64,000 nucleotides of DNA from contig JAEWOS010000020.1 in the NCBI GenBank assembly GCA_023460855.1, forward strand, positions 1-64,000. The letters run 5' to 3'. Source of the DNA: Bacteroidota bacterium. GTDB lineage: Bacteria > Bacteroidota > Bacteroidia > Flavobacteriales > Weeksellaceae. The position numbers were made by a program, and so were the translations under genes. The notes under the pieces are model-generated. The model was not told where the DNA came from, did no database searches, and worked only from the letters and a program-made list of their open reading frames with translations. Below are positions 33,880-42,453 of this stretch, piece after piece (position 1 is the stretch's first letter; every line of letters begins with the position of its first letter).

Positions 33880-34407
33880 TTAAAAGTTACCGCATTCAGA
33901 AGCTTTTTCTATGATTTCCGCACAAATGTTTTCAGGCGTTTTCGCATTTGTATCGATCGTAAAACGCGCCATATTATAGTACGCAGAGCGTTCAAAAAGA
34001 TGCTTTGCCACGAATTCGGAGAGATTTTCATCGGCAATACCTGCAATCAGCGGTCTTTTCTGTTTATTACGTAACAGCCGTTCTGTGAGAAGTGAAACCG
34101 GCGCACGCAGATAAAAACTGACGGTGTTGCTGTTAATTACTTCCATATTGTTGAAATATGCGGGTGTTCCGCCGCCCACACTAAGTACACAGTTGGTTTT
34201 GCGCGCCAGCGTTTCTTCCAGTACCTCTCTTTCAGCTTTCCGGAAGTAGAGTTCGCCTTTTTTTTCAAAAATCTGCGCCACACTGCGCTGGTTTTTTCTG
34301 GCAATTTCAGAATCAAGGTCAATAAGCTCGTATCCGAGGCTTTTGCTCAAAATTTTGGAAATGTGGCTTTTACCACTTCCCATGTATCCGACGAGTGAAA
34401 TGATCAT
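33880..34407 (-). CDS. aroK: shikimate kinase
   Basis: 175 residues, normal length. It phosphorylates shikimate at C3 on the way to chorismate. Walker A GYMGSGKSHI at about 7-15; LIDLDSEIARKNQ with the shikimate-binding Asp; GELYFRKAEREVLEE (F-R-x-x-E); and LSVGGGTPAYFNN (G-G-G) for shikimate; later RPLIA of the lid. Divergent from the tRNA promoter that begins 33 bases beyond its start. Confidence 0.95.
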   Translation of the reverse strand: MIISLVGYMGSGKSHISKILSKSLGYELIDLDSEIARKNQRSVAQIFEKKGELYFRKAEREVLEETLARKTNCVLSVGGGTPAYFNNMEVINSNTVSFYLRAPVSLLTERLLRNKQKRPLIAGIADENLSEFVAKHLFERSAYYNMARFTIDTNAKTPENICAEIIEKASECGNF

Positions 34408-34439
34408 TGAAGAAATTTCTACAAAATAGCGAAATAATT

Positions 34440-34468
34440 TTGAATTTTTAAAAAAAGACTTATCTTTG
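34440..34468 (+). promoter_or_regulatory. complete Bacteroidetes promoter of the tRNA cluster
   Basis: TTG at 34440-34442, 18 bases, TATCTTTG at 34461-34468, the best promoter in the window. It reads into tRNA-Lys at 34511, giving a leader of about 35-40 bases. Confidence 0.85.
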
Positions 34469-34510
34469 CACCACTTTTTACGGCGGGTAATACTGCCATG
34501 AAATGTGGCC

Positions 34511-34583
34511 GACCTGGTAGCTCAGCTGGTAGAGCAATACACTTTTAATGTATGGGTCCTGGGTTCGAATCCCAGCCAGGTCA
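34511..34583 (+). tRNA. tRNA-Lys (anticodon TTT), first copy
   Basis: 73 bases to the discriminator A, with CCA encoded at 34584-34586. Acceptor GACCTGG / CCAGGTC pairs fully; anticodon arm ATACA-CTTTTAA-TGTAT gives TTT; the T loop is GGTTCGAATCC. Confidence 0.97.
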
Positions 34584-34597
34584 CCAATAAAAAAAAT

Positions 34598-34621
34598 CCG
34601 TATGTTTTACGGTTTTTTTTT
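34598..34621 (+). terminator. terminator-like hairpin between tRNA-Lys and tRNA-Leu
   Basis: CCGTA / TACGG with 5-base loop flanked by an A-run and followed by nine T ending at the base before tRNA-Leu. It may partly stop transcription inside the tRNA cluster. Confidence 0.65.
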
Positions 34622-34704
34622 GCCTGTGTGGTGAAATTGGTAGACACGCCATCTTGAGGGGGTGGTTTCCTATGGATGTGCTGGTTCGAGTCCAGTCGCA
34701 GGCA
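34622..34704 (+). tRNA. tRNA-Leu (anticodon GAG)
   Basis: Acceptor GCCTGTG / CGCAGGC pairs (one T-G), anticodon arm CCATC-TTGAGGG-GGTGG gives GAG, with the long variable arm of Leu tRNAs. Discriminator A and encoded CCA at 34705-34707. Confidence 0.95.
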
Positions 34705-34769
34705 CCAAAAATAAATTCTGGATGATATTCATTCAGAATTTGTAATAAACTTTAGAAATTACTTCTAAA

Positions 34770-34842
34770 GACCTGGTAGCTCAGCTGGTAGAGCAATACA
34801 CTTTTAATGTATGGGTCCTGGGTTCGAATCCCAGCCAGGTCA
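34770..34842 (+). tRNA. tRNA-Lys (anticodon TTT), second copy
   Basis: Base-for-base the same 73-base body as the first copy, but the discriminator is followed by CAA rather than CCA, so CCA is added after transcription. Confidence 0.97.
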
Positions 34843-34896
34843 CAAAATTTGCTGAAAAGTGAATTTTTTTCATATTAATATTTTGTGATTTGGTGT

Positions 34897-34934
34897 CCGG
34901 CAGCTCTCCATTTGGTAGAGCTGCCGGCGTTTTT
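34897..34934 (+). terminator. strong terminator ending the tRNA cluster
   Basis: Perfect 11-bp stem CCGGCAGCTCT / AGAGCTGCCGG (34897-34907, 34917-34927) with a 9-base loop, then GC and five T. The arms resemble the D-arm of a tRNA (GCTC..TTGGTAGAGC), so it may be a tRNA remnant. It lies just after the panC stop on the other strand and may serve both. Confidence 0.8.
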
Positions 34935-34939
34935 AGCAA

Positions 34940-35788
34940 TTAATCGAGATGCATGTTGTCGATCAGGCGTACTTCGCCGGCAAAAACAGCGATAAACGCA
35001 CGGTAATTGCGGTCCAGGTAGAAAAAATCGGTTTCTTTAAGCGTTTCTTCGTCTGCAATCTTGAAATACTGAAGTACCATTCCCGGCTGTTTTTCAAAAA
35101 TTTCAGAAACCCTGTCATTAATCTCGGGAATGGTAATAATTCTGAACCAGTCGTTCACTTTAATCAGCGTTTCATGGATGATGGCTGCCGCTTCTTTCTG
35201 TTTAGCTGATAGCCGCTCATTTCTGGAACTCATGGCAAGTCCGTTTTCTTCACGCAGCGTAGCAACACCGTTAATTTTAACAGGAAGATTTTTCTTTTCT
35301 GTCATTTTTCTGATGATGGCAAGCTGCTGATAATCTTTTTCTCCGAAATAGGCGTTGTCGGGTTTTACATGCCGAAACAGTCTTTCCACCACCGTTCCGA
35401 CACCGTTAAAATGTCCGGGACGGAATTCGCCTTCCATTTCATTTTCGAGTCCTTCGAAATCGTATTCGTCTGCATTTAATCCATCAGGATAAAGTTCTTC
35501 TGTTGAAGGAAGATAAACAGCATCCACAAAACCGGATTTTTCCAGGATGCTGATGTCATTCTCCACATTCCGCGGATATTTCTCCAGGTCCTGCTTATTG
35601 TTAAACTGTGTGGGATTCACATATATGGAGGAAATCACCAAGTCATTTTCTTTCTTTGCGTGTTCGTACAGGGAAATATGACCTTTGTGCAAAGCTCCCA
35701 TCGTTGGGGCGAAACCAATTCTTTTTCCACATTCCCGGTTGCGCTCCACATAGCTTTCGATCTGGGCTCTGCTCTTCAGTATTTCCAT
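34940..35788 (-). CDS. panC: pantothenate synthetase (pantoate-beta-alanine ligase)
   Basis: 282 residues. It joins pantoate and beta-alanine with ATP. The HIGH-type motif PTMGALHKGHISLYEHA (G-x-x-H-x-G-H), IYVNPTQFNNKQDLEKYPR for pantoate and ATP, FGEKDYQQLAIIRKM, and the KMSKS-like GLAMSSRNERLS are all present. Cytosolic dimer in the family. Divergent from the GT5-like gene across 159 bases. Confidence 0.96.
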   Translation of the reverse strand: MEILKSRAQIESYVERNRECGKRIGFAPTMGALHKGHISLYEHAKKENDLVISSIYVNPTQFNNKQDLEKYPRNVENDISILEKSGFVDAVYLPSTEELYPDGLNADEYDFEGLENEMEGEFRPGHFNGVGTVVERLFRHVKPDNAYFGEKDYQQLAIIRKMTEKKNLPVKINGVATLREENGLAMSSRNERLSAKQKEAAAIIHETLIKVNDWFRIITIPEINDRVSEIFEKQPGMVLQYFKIADEETLKETDFFYLDRNYRAFIAVFAGEVRLIDNMHLD

Positions 35789-35894
35789 GAGTGATTAGAT
35801 TTAATCAAAAATAATAAAAAGTTTTCTCTCCTCCGATATAGTGCGTGGTCTTTATAAAATTATGTTAATTAAATGGGATAACCTCAAATTTTTG

Positions 35895-35902
35895 TAATTT
35901 TG
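35895..35902 (+). promoter_or_regulatory. -7 promoter element of the GT5-like gene
   Basis: TAATTTTG, exact TAnnTTTG match, about 45 bases before the ATG at 35948. It falls inside the longer reading that begins just upstream, supporting the later start. Confidence 0.5.
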
Positions 35903-35947
35903 CAAAATATCGTCCTTAAAAGTCAGGACAACATAATACAAATAGAT

Positions 35948-36721
35948 ATGCCGGGAAAAAAAATATTGTACATCACCACAGAAATGCATCCTTATCAGGA
36001 AGAAAGCAGTATGGCAGAAATGGTGAGTAAAATGGCGTTAAAAATGCACAGTGAAGGAAATGATGTCCGCGTGTTTATGCCGAAGTTCGGGATGATCAGC
36101 GAAAGGAAATTCCAGTTGCATGAAGTTATCCGGCTATCCGGGATGAATATCATCATCAATGACCTCGATCAGCCTCTCATTATAAAAGTAGCCTCACTGC
36201 CGGGCGAAAGGCTTCAGGTGTATTTCATCGACAATGAAGAATATTTCAAACGTAAATCCTATTATTTCGATGAGGACGGAAAAGGTTTTGACGATAACGA
36301 TGAGCGTGCGGTATTTTTTGCCAGAGGCGTTATAGAAACAATCAAGAAACTGAACTGGGTTCCGGATGTAATTCACCTGAATGGCTGGATGTCTGCATTT
36401 GTTCCTATTTATCTGAAGACATTTTACAAGAACGATTATTATTTCAACGATACTAAAATTATCCTGTCCTTATATAATGAGAAAGACGCCGGTCTTTCCG
36501 AAAATGTGAAGGACGTTCTGAAATTCGATAATATCAACGGCCTGGAAGCCATAGAAAAGCCAACCTTTATGAACTTCGTTTCCGATGCGATGAACCACGT
36601 CGATCTGGTTGTGAAAGGAGATGAATTTCTGGAAGGCGAGCTGGATGCCTCGTTCAGCAAAACAAAAACCAATAAATCGGAATTCCTGGATGTCGATTTA
36701 ATCAATACCCTTTATCAATAA
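35948..36721 (+). CDS. GT5 glycogen-synthase N-terminal domain only, KxGGL motif absent
   Basis: 257 residues from the ATG at 35948 (MPGKKILYITTEM). The fold is the N-terminal Rossmann half of glycogen/starch synthase: ILYITTEMHPYQEESS, then ALKMHSEGNDVRVFMPKFG, FARGVIETIKKLNW and PDVIHLNGWMSAFVPIYLKT (the P-D-x-x-H-x-x-x-W pattern). The expected KxGGL loop that binds ADP-glucose is replaced by YQEESSMAEM, and the catalytic C-terminal GT-B half is missing. It is probably not an active synthase. It is the first gene of a plus-strand series with DUF4270 and glmS. Related proteins may be regulators or binding domains; this is inference. Confidence 0.75.
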   Translation: MPGKKILYITTEMHPYQEESSMAEMVSKMALKMHSEGNDVRVFMPKFGMISERKFQLHEVIRLSGMNIIINDLDQPLIIKVASLPGERLQVYFIDNEEYFKRKSYYFDEDGKGFDDNDERAVFFARGVIETIKKLNWVPDVIHLNGWMSAFVPIYLKTFYKNDYYFNDTKIILSLYNEKDAGLSENVKDVLKFDNINGLEAIEKPTFMNFVSDAMNHVDLVVKGDEFLEGELDASFSKTKTNKSEFLDVDLINTLYQ

Positions 36722-36735
36722 TATCATATTTTTCA

Positions 36736-38274
36736 ATGTATAAAAATTTCAAGAAGATTATCAGCGTTAGTCTGGCAATTGTATTCGGCAGTTTCCTTCT
36801 GTACAACTGCGAACCGGAAGCTGATAAACTGGGCGAACAGTTTTTTAATCCTGCAGATGTACGAACGGACAGTGTAAACATCATCGCATATAATATTTCC
36901 AATCAGGACACACTTCGCAGTGATTTAACGACTGCGCGTCTTGGCGTTCTCGGTGCTTTTGACGAGCCTGTTTTCGGTATGCAGAAAGCTTCTTACGTAA
37001 CACAGGCGAGGCTCGGCACTTATGATCCTGACTTTGGAGCAAATCCTGTAGTAGATTCTGTGGTGCTTGTGATGAAGCCGCTGATTCATTCTGATTCAGT
37101 AACTACTACCACCAACGCAAACTTTGTGTATACAGGTAACGTAGTTACCACCAAAGAAGTGAAAAGCTATCCTGTTGCAAAATACGGTAAAGCAAAAATC
37201 GCTGGTGCGCCTGCTGTTTTTAACATTCGTGTTCATGAAGTAACAGAATTCCTGAACGGGCCATCCACAATTTACTACTCCGATAAAACTGTATCGTTGG
37301 GACAGGAAATCGGCTCGGCTGTTTTTAACGGAAATATCACTTCAACGGTAATTACCAAAAATGACAATAACGAGGAACTTTGGAAAAACGATGCGTCACT
37401 GCGTATACCGATGGATGCCACATTTTTCCAGAATAAGATAATTGCTAAAGAAGGAATGCAGGAACTTCGCGACGTAGCTAACTTCACGAGATACTTCAAA
37501 GGAATCCGCATTTCTGTTGATGAAACGGACGGATATCTTTTTCAGTTTGATCCCGACACTCCGGAGATTAAGATCTATTACAAATTCGATGAGGTCGCAA
37601 ACGGAACCACCACCAGAAAACAGACTTCATTAAGTTTACCTCTGGTTGGGCGCGATGTAAACGGTGCGCTTCACAATGTACGGATCGGGCAGTACAGCTA
37701 CGACCGTGCAGGAACGCCGTCCGCAGCAATTCCGGCGACTCCGAACATTGCAGGTGATGAAAAAATATTTCTTCAGGGAATGGGAGGACCAAGTGCAGGT
37801 ATCAGGATTCCGGCTTCTGTGATCGCAGATCTTCAGCAGAAATTCCGCGATGAAAAAAATGCGATACTTTCTGCAAAGATCAAAGTAACCACAGATACAG
37901 ACCTGTGGAACAATAACTACCGTAAGCCGTCAACATTTACGCTTCTTGAAGAAGGGGCAACAGGATTTATGGAGGATCTTGCAATGGTGGGAGCAATGCC
38001 GAACTTTACTTTTATCAGAAATTTTAATCTTGACAAGAATCCTGCTTACTATGAAATCTCTGTAACGAGAACGCTTAAGAGTTTTGTAGAAACTGCCGGT
38101 TCGCCAAAAGACATGGTACTGATTATGAATATGGGGGATTTCCTTGCTACAAGCGGCACAGGCTATAAACTTACTTCCCGCGCTTACGCACTGGAACGCG
38201 TGGTACTTGTCGGAAATGAGGATGACAACCCGGACCGCATCAAGATGAAAGTAACTTACGGAAACAAAAATTAA
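36736..38274 (+). CDS. DUF4270 family lipoprotein
   Basis: 512 residues with a lipoprotein signal (KKIISVSLAIVFGSFLLYNC). The beginning EADKLGEQFFNPADVRTDSVNI and the later long beta-rich region with many Y-F and Asn are typical of DUF4270, a lipoprotein family widespread in Bacteroidetes with no assigned function. Located 14 bases after the GT5-like gene and 18 before glmS, upstream of gldK-N, which suggests a role at the outer membrane tied to glmS or the T9SS. Confidence 0.85.
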   Translation: MYKNFKKIISVSLAIVFGSFLLYNCEPEADKLGEQFFNPADVRTDSVNIIAYNISNQDTLRSDLTTARLGVLGAFDEPVFGMQKASYVTQARLGTYDPDFGANPVVDSVVLVMKPLIHSDSVTTTTNANFVYTGNVVTTKEVKSYPVAKYGKAKIAGAPAVFNIRVHEVTEFLNGPSTIYYSDKTVSLGQEIGSAVFNGNITSTVITKNDNNEELWKNDASLRIPMDATFFQNKIIAKEGMQELRDVANFTRYFKGIRISVDETDGYLFQFDPDTPEIKIYYKFDEVANGTTTRKQTSLSLPLVGRDVNGALHNVRIGQYSYDRAGTPSAAIPATPNIAGDEKIFLQGMGGPSAGIRIPASVIADLQQKFRDEKNAILSAKIKVTTDTDLWNNNYRKPSTFTLLEEGATGFMEDLAMVGAMPNFTFIRNFNLDKNPAYYEISVTRTLKSFVETAGSPKDMVLIMNMGDFLATSGTGYKLTSRAYALERVVLVGNEDDNPDRIKMKVTYGNKN

Positions 38275-38292
38275 TAAATACGCTTATAAAAT

Positions 38293-40146
38293 ATGTGTGG
38301 AATTGTTGGATATACCGGTTTTCAGGATGCCTATTCAATTGTAATTAACGGGCTGAGAAGACTTGAGTACCGTGGCTATGACAGTGCAGGAATTGTGCTG
38401 GACAGCCCTGCCAAAGATTTTTTCATTGCAAAGACGAAAGGAAAAGTTGATGACCTGGTCAGTATTTCCGAAGAGTTGAAAGGGAAATCTAAAATAGGAA
38501 TGGGGCATACGCGCTGGGCGACACATGGTGTTCCTAGTGACCGTAATTCACATCCGCATCTTTCGAATAACGGAAAAATTGCACTTGTACATAACGGAAT
38601 CATTGAAAACTATGATACCATTAAAACGATGCTGACAGATAAAGGGTTTACGTTCTCTTCGGAAACAGATACCGAAGTATTGGTGAACCTGGTTCAGTAT
38701 TTCATGGATCATGAGCCGGAAATCGATTTCCCGACCGCAGTTCGTTTTGCTTTAAATGAAGTTTACGGAGCTTATGCAATTACCGTAATGCATGATGATT
38801 TCCCGGGGCTGCTCGTAGTCGCGAGACTGGGTTCTCCGCTGGCGATTGGTCTGGGTAATAATGAATATTTTATTGCGTCCGACGCTTCTCCTTTTGTGGA
38901 ATTTACCAAAGAAGCTATTTATCTTGAGGAAGGACACATGGCAACCATCTCGCTGGAGAATGGAGTAGCCATTAACACTATAACAGATAATTCCCGTATT
39001 GAACCTGCAGTACAGGAACTGAAACTGAGTCTGGAGCAGATTGAGAAAGGCGGATACGAGCATTTCATGCTTAAAGAAATTTTTGAGCAGCCGAAATCCA
39101 TTCACGATACGATGCGTGGCCGACTGATCGTAGAAGAAGGCATCATTAAAATGGCCGGAATCTGGGATCACCTGGAAAGATTCAACAATGCAGGACGAAT
39201 TATAATTATTGCATGTGGTACTTCCTGGCATGCAGGACTTGTAGGAGAATATCTGATTGAGGAGTTTGCGAGAATTCCTGTTGAGGTTGAGTATGCATCA
39301 GAATTCCGTTACAGAAACCCGATTATTACCGAAAAAGATGTGGTGATTGCAATTTCACAGTCCGGCGAAACTGCCGATACCATGGCTGCTTTGAAACTTG
39401 CTAAAGAAAAAGGAGCGTTTATTTACGGAATCTGCAACGTGGTGGATTCTTCTATTGCAAGAATTACAGATGCCGGATCCTACACGCACGCAGGACCGGA
39501 AATTGGTGTTGCTTCCACGAAAGCATTTACGGCACAGCTTACTATTTTAAGTCTGATTGCTTTGAAACTGGGCAAGCATAACGGAAAACTTGGCAATGCG
39601 GAATTCATGAGGCTCATTACCGAGCTTGATGCGCTGCCTGCAAAAATTGAAGAGACGCTGCAGATGACACATGAAGTTTCTCAGAAAATAGCAGAGAATT
39701 TTGTAAATGCTACTAATTTTCTCTACCTTGGTAGAGGGTACAATTATCCTTCGGCACTGGAAGGAGCTTTGAAACTGAAGGAAATTTCCTACATCCATGC
39801 AGAAGGTTATCCTGCTGCTGAAATGAAGCACGGCCCGATTGCGCTTATTGATGAAAACATGCCTATTGTAATCATTGCACCGCAGAAAGGTCACTATGAT
39901 AAGATTGTAAGTAACGTTCAGGAGATCAAAGCGAGAAAAGGACAAGTGATTTCCGTTGTAAACAAAGGAGATCAGCAGGTAAGGGAGTTATCTGATTACG
40001 TATTCGAAATTCCTGAAACTTCAGAGTGTTTTTCACCAATAGTGGCGGCTATTCCGCTGCAGTTGCTTGCTTATTACATCGCAGTGTACCGCGGAGCGAA
40101 CGTCGATCAGCCAAGAAATCTGGCGAAGTCAGTTACTGTAGAATAA
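38293..40146 (+). CDS. glmS: glutamine-fructose-6-phosphate aminotransferase (isomerizing)
   Basis: 617 residues. Cys2 follows the start Met in MCGIVGYTG, the N-terminal nucleophile of the glutaminase domain; VHNGIIENYD and HTRWATHG are also there. The isomerase half has two SIS units (ACGTSWHAGLVGEY, SQSGETADTM, then LGRGYNYPSALEGALKLKEISYIHAEGY) and ends RNLAKSVTVE as usual. It makes glucosamine-6-phosphate for peptidoglycan and LPS. Between DUF4270 and gldK in a plus-strand series. Confidence 0.97.
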   Translation: MCGIVGYTGFQDAYSIVINGLRRLEYRGYDSAGIVLDSPAKDFFIAKTKGKVDDLVSISEELKGKSKIGMGHTRWATHGVPSDRNSHPHLSNNGKIALVHNGIIENYDTIKTMLTDKGFTFSSETDTEVLVNLVQYFMDHEPEIDFPTAVRFALNEVYGAYAITVMHDDFPGLLVVARLGSPLAIGLGNNEYFIASDASPFVEFTKEAIYLEEGHMATISLENGVAINTITDNSRIEPAVQELKLSLEQIEKGGYEHFMLKEIFEQPKSIHDTMRGRLIVEEGIIKMAGIWDHLERFNNAGRIIIIACGTSWHAGLVGEYLIEEFARIPVEVEYASEFRYRNPIITEKDVVIAISQSGETADTMAALKLAKEKGAFIYGICNVVDSSIARITDAGSYTHAGPEIGVASTKAFTAQLTILSLIALKLGKHNGKLGNAEFMRLITELDALPAKIEETLQMTHEVSQKIAENFVNATNFLYLGRGYNYPSALEGALKLKEISYIHAEGYPAAEMKHGPIALIDENMPIVIIAPQKGHYDKIVSNVQEIKARKGQVISVVNKGDQQVRELSDYVFEIPETSECFSPIVAAIPLQLLAYYIAVYRGANVDQPRNLAKSVTVE

Positions 40147-40251
40147 AAGCTGCAAAAACAAAATAATTCAGGATTTTTTTCGTTAGTGAAAATAAATCTT
40201 AAAAGTTTCTTAAAAAAATTATATATTTACCGCTTAATTATAATAATTAAC

Positions 40252-41673
40252 ATGAAAAGGATATTTCATTTATTACTATCTGCATCAGTAGTATCTGCCG
40301 TGGTTTCCTGTTCAGGAAATTCCTCAGCCGGAAAGCCGGGAACAAGAGGAGAGCTGATACCGCAAGAAAAATCTAGAACTTTCGTAGCTGAGAGACCTTA
40401 TGGTATGGTAGCTATTCCTTCCGGTTCATTTGTGGCTGGTCTTGCTGATCAGGACTTCACAGGAATGCAGGAGAAAGCACCGCTTAAAACTGTAACCGTG
40501 TCTTCTTTCTTCATGGATGAAGCTGAGACTACGAACGCGGAATACAGAATTTTCGTTAATTATGTGAGAGATTCTATCGCGAGAACACTTCTTGCTGAAG
40601 CTGCCGGTGAAGGTGGTGAAGGCGGAGGCCGTGGAGAGTCTATCGGAGATTACGCGTACGCAATGGATCAGGAGGAGAGTGATCTTACTCCATATGAAGA
40701 ATACCTGGAATCTCAGGGTGAAAGAGGTGACGGATACGACGCTACCAGAAGACTGGACTGGCAAATCCCTCTTCACTGGAGAACAGGAGATTATCCGGAT
40801 GTTGAATATGCAGAAGTTATTGAATCAATGTACCTTCCTGCTTCAACAAGAATCGGAAACCAACGTATCATCGATGCCAGCAAACTTCAGTATGCGTTTG
40901 TATGGGAAGATTATGATACTGCACTTCAGCAGAATTCAAGAGAGGCAAACTTTATCAAAAGATCCTCAATCGCAGTTTATCCTGATACAACTGTTTGGGT
41001 AAAGGATTTCAACTACGCTTATAATGAACCAATGTTCGAGCAGTATTTCTGGCACAACGCTTACAAGGATTATCCTGTAGTTGGTGTTACCTGGGATCAG
41101 GCAAGAGCTTACTGTAACTTCAGATCAAAACTGAAATCAGATTACAATGAAAGCCTGAGAAAGAAAAAGCAGAAGCCTTTTAATTTCCGTCTGCCTACAG
41201 AAGTTGAGTGGGAATATGCAGCTCGAGGAGGAAGAGAAAATGCTACTTATCCTTGGGGTGGTCCTTATCTGATGGATGACAGAGGATGCTACCTGGCAAA
41301 CTTTAAACCGAAAAGAGGAGATTATATCGAAGATGCTGAGAAAGGAACCTATACGTACACCGGTCCTGTGAAGCAGTTCAGAAAAAATGATTTCGGATTA
41401 TTCGACATGGCAGGTAACGTTGCTGAGTGGACTGATTCCCAGTTTAATAATACTTCATACAACTATACATCAACACTTAATCCTTCTGCTAAAATTCAGG
41501 CTGACGACAGAAAATCTGTAAGAGGAGGTTCCTGGAAAGACATCGGATATATGCTGATGACCGGTGCAAGAGACTGGGAGCGTAAGGATTCTGCAAGAAG
41601 TTACATTGGATTCCGTACAGTTCAGGATATCCCTGAAGCTGCACAAAAACCAAGAAGAAGAACAACAAACTAA
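40252..41673 (+). CDS. gldK: gliding/T9SS lipoprotein GldK
   Basis: 473 residues from the ATG at 40252; the 66 bases upstream are in frame but the lipoprotein signal (LLLSASVVSAVVSC) fixes the start. C-terminal formylglycine-enzyme-like (SUMF1) fold: MVAIPSGSFVAGLAD, FRLPTEVEWEYAARGGR and GLFDMAGNVAEW, with VRGGSWKDIGYM. GldK with GldN makes the periplasmic ring of the T9SS. An extra hydrophilic segment at about residues 113-175 is glycine- and acid-rich (AAGEGGEGGGRGES). First of the gldK-L-M-N order. Confidence 0.95.
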   Translation: MKRIFHLLLSASVVSAVVSCSGNSSAGKPGTRGELIPQEKSRTFVAERPYGMVAIPSGSFVAGLADQDFTGMQEKAPLKTVTVSSFFMDEAETTNAEYRIFVNYVRDSIARTLLAEAAGEGGEGGGRGESIGDYAYAMDQEESDLTPYEEYLESQGERGDGYDATRRLDWQIPLHWRTGDYPDVEYAEVIESMYLPASTRIGNQRIIDASKLQYAFVWEDYDTALQQNSREANFIKRSSIAVYPDTTVWVKDFNYAYNEPMFEQYFWHNAYKDYPVVGVTWDQARAYCNFRSKLKSDYNESLRKKKQKPFNFRLPTEVEWEYAARGGRENATYPWGGPYLMDDRGCYLANFKPKRGDYIEDAEKGTYTYTGPVKQFRKNDFGLFDMAGNVAEWTDSQFNNTSYNYTSTLNPSAKIQADDRKSVRGGSWKDIGYMLMTGARDWERKDSARSYIGFRTVQDIPEAAQKPRRRTTN

Positions 41674-41703
41674 AATAAAATTTAAAAAAAATAATTAAAT
41701 AAC

Positions 41704-42402
41704 ATGATCGGAAGAGTTTTTGGAACAAAGGATGGTATTTACAACTTTGTTTATTCGTTCGGAGCGGCAATCGTAATCCTTGGTGCATGGTTGAAGATTA
41801 CACACATCAACCTGGGGCCAATCACCGGTAACGTTGCTTTGACTGTAGGTTTGATCACTGAAGCAATCATCTTCGTTATCTTTGCATTTGATCCTCCTAA
41901 AAGCGAAGAAAGCTACGCATGGGAAAATGTATATCCGGAATTACTGGATAAGCATGCGAAGCCTAATCCGCTGCACTCTAATATTACTGAAAGAACGGAT
42001 TATGCTGCTGAACTTGAAAATTCTCTTTCCGCTAAACTGGACAGAATGCTTCAGGATGCAAAACTTGATGTTGGTTTATTTGAAAGTCTGAGAGCAGGTA
42101 TTAATAAATTTTCTAACTCAGTAGAACAAATCAATGAGACAGCAGATGTTTCAGCTTCTACACACAGATACAACGAGCAGCTTACAAAAGCAGCAACGCA
42201 TATGGAAAGCATGAACCAGCTTTATGCAATGCAGCTGGAAAGCGGAAGACTTGTTGCAGATTACAACAGAAAATATGTTGCTGATCTTGAGGAGTCTGCG
42301 AAACACTCAGAAAGGTTCAATGAAGAACTAATGGGTCTGTCATCTAATCTTAATAACCTAAACAGAGTATACGGCGGTATGTTAACTGCTATGAAGTCTT
42401 AA
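41704..42402 (+). CDS. gldL: gliding motility inner-membrane protein GldL
   Basis: 232 residues. Two membrane helices near the start (YNFVYSFGAAIVILGAWLKITHI, GNVALTVGLITEAIIFVIFAF), with a conserved Glu in the second. A cytoplasmic coiled-coil tail follows (KLDRMLQDAKLDVGLFESLRAGINKF; long Gln/Glu/Lys helix). GldL and GldM form the proton-driven rotary motor of the T9SS. Spaced 30 bases after gldK. The tail is within the usual length. Confidence 0.95.
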   Translation: MIGRVFGTKDGIYNFVYSFGAAIVILGAWLKITHINLGPITGNVALTVGLITEAIIFVIFAFDPPKSEESYAWENVYPELLDKHAKPNPLHSNITERTDYAAELENSLSAKLDRMLQDAKLDVGLFESLRAGINKFSNSVEQINETADVSASTHRYNEQLTKAATHMESMNQLYAMQLESGRLVADYNRKYVADLEESAKHSERFNEELMGLSSNLNNLNRVYGGMLTAMKS

Positions 42403-42453
42403 TTTCCTTCAGATACGCTACTAATTATTTTTTAAAAAGAGAAAAGGCAAAAA

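Noticed and set aside
34897..34927. A fourth tRNA in the Lys-Leu-Lys cluster
   Set aside because: The sequence is D-arm-like but folds only as one simple hairpin with a T-run; no anticodon or T arm follows.
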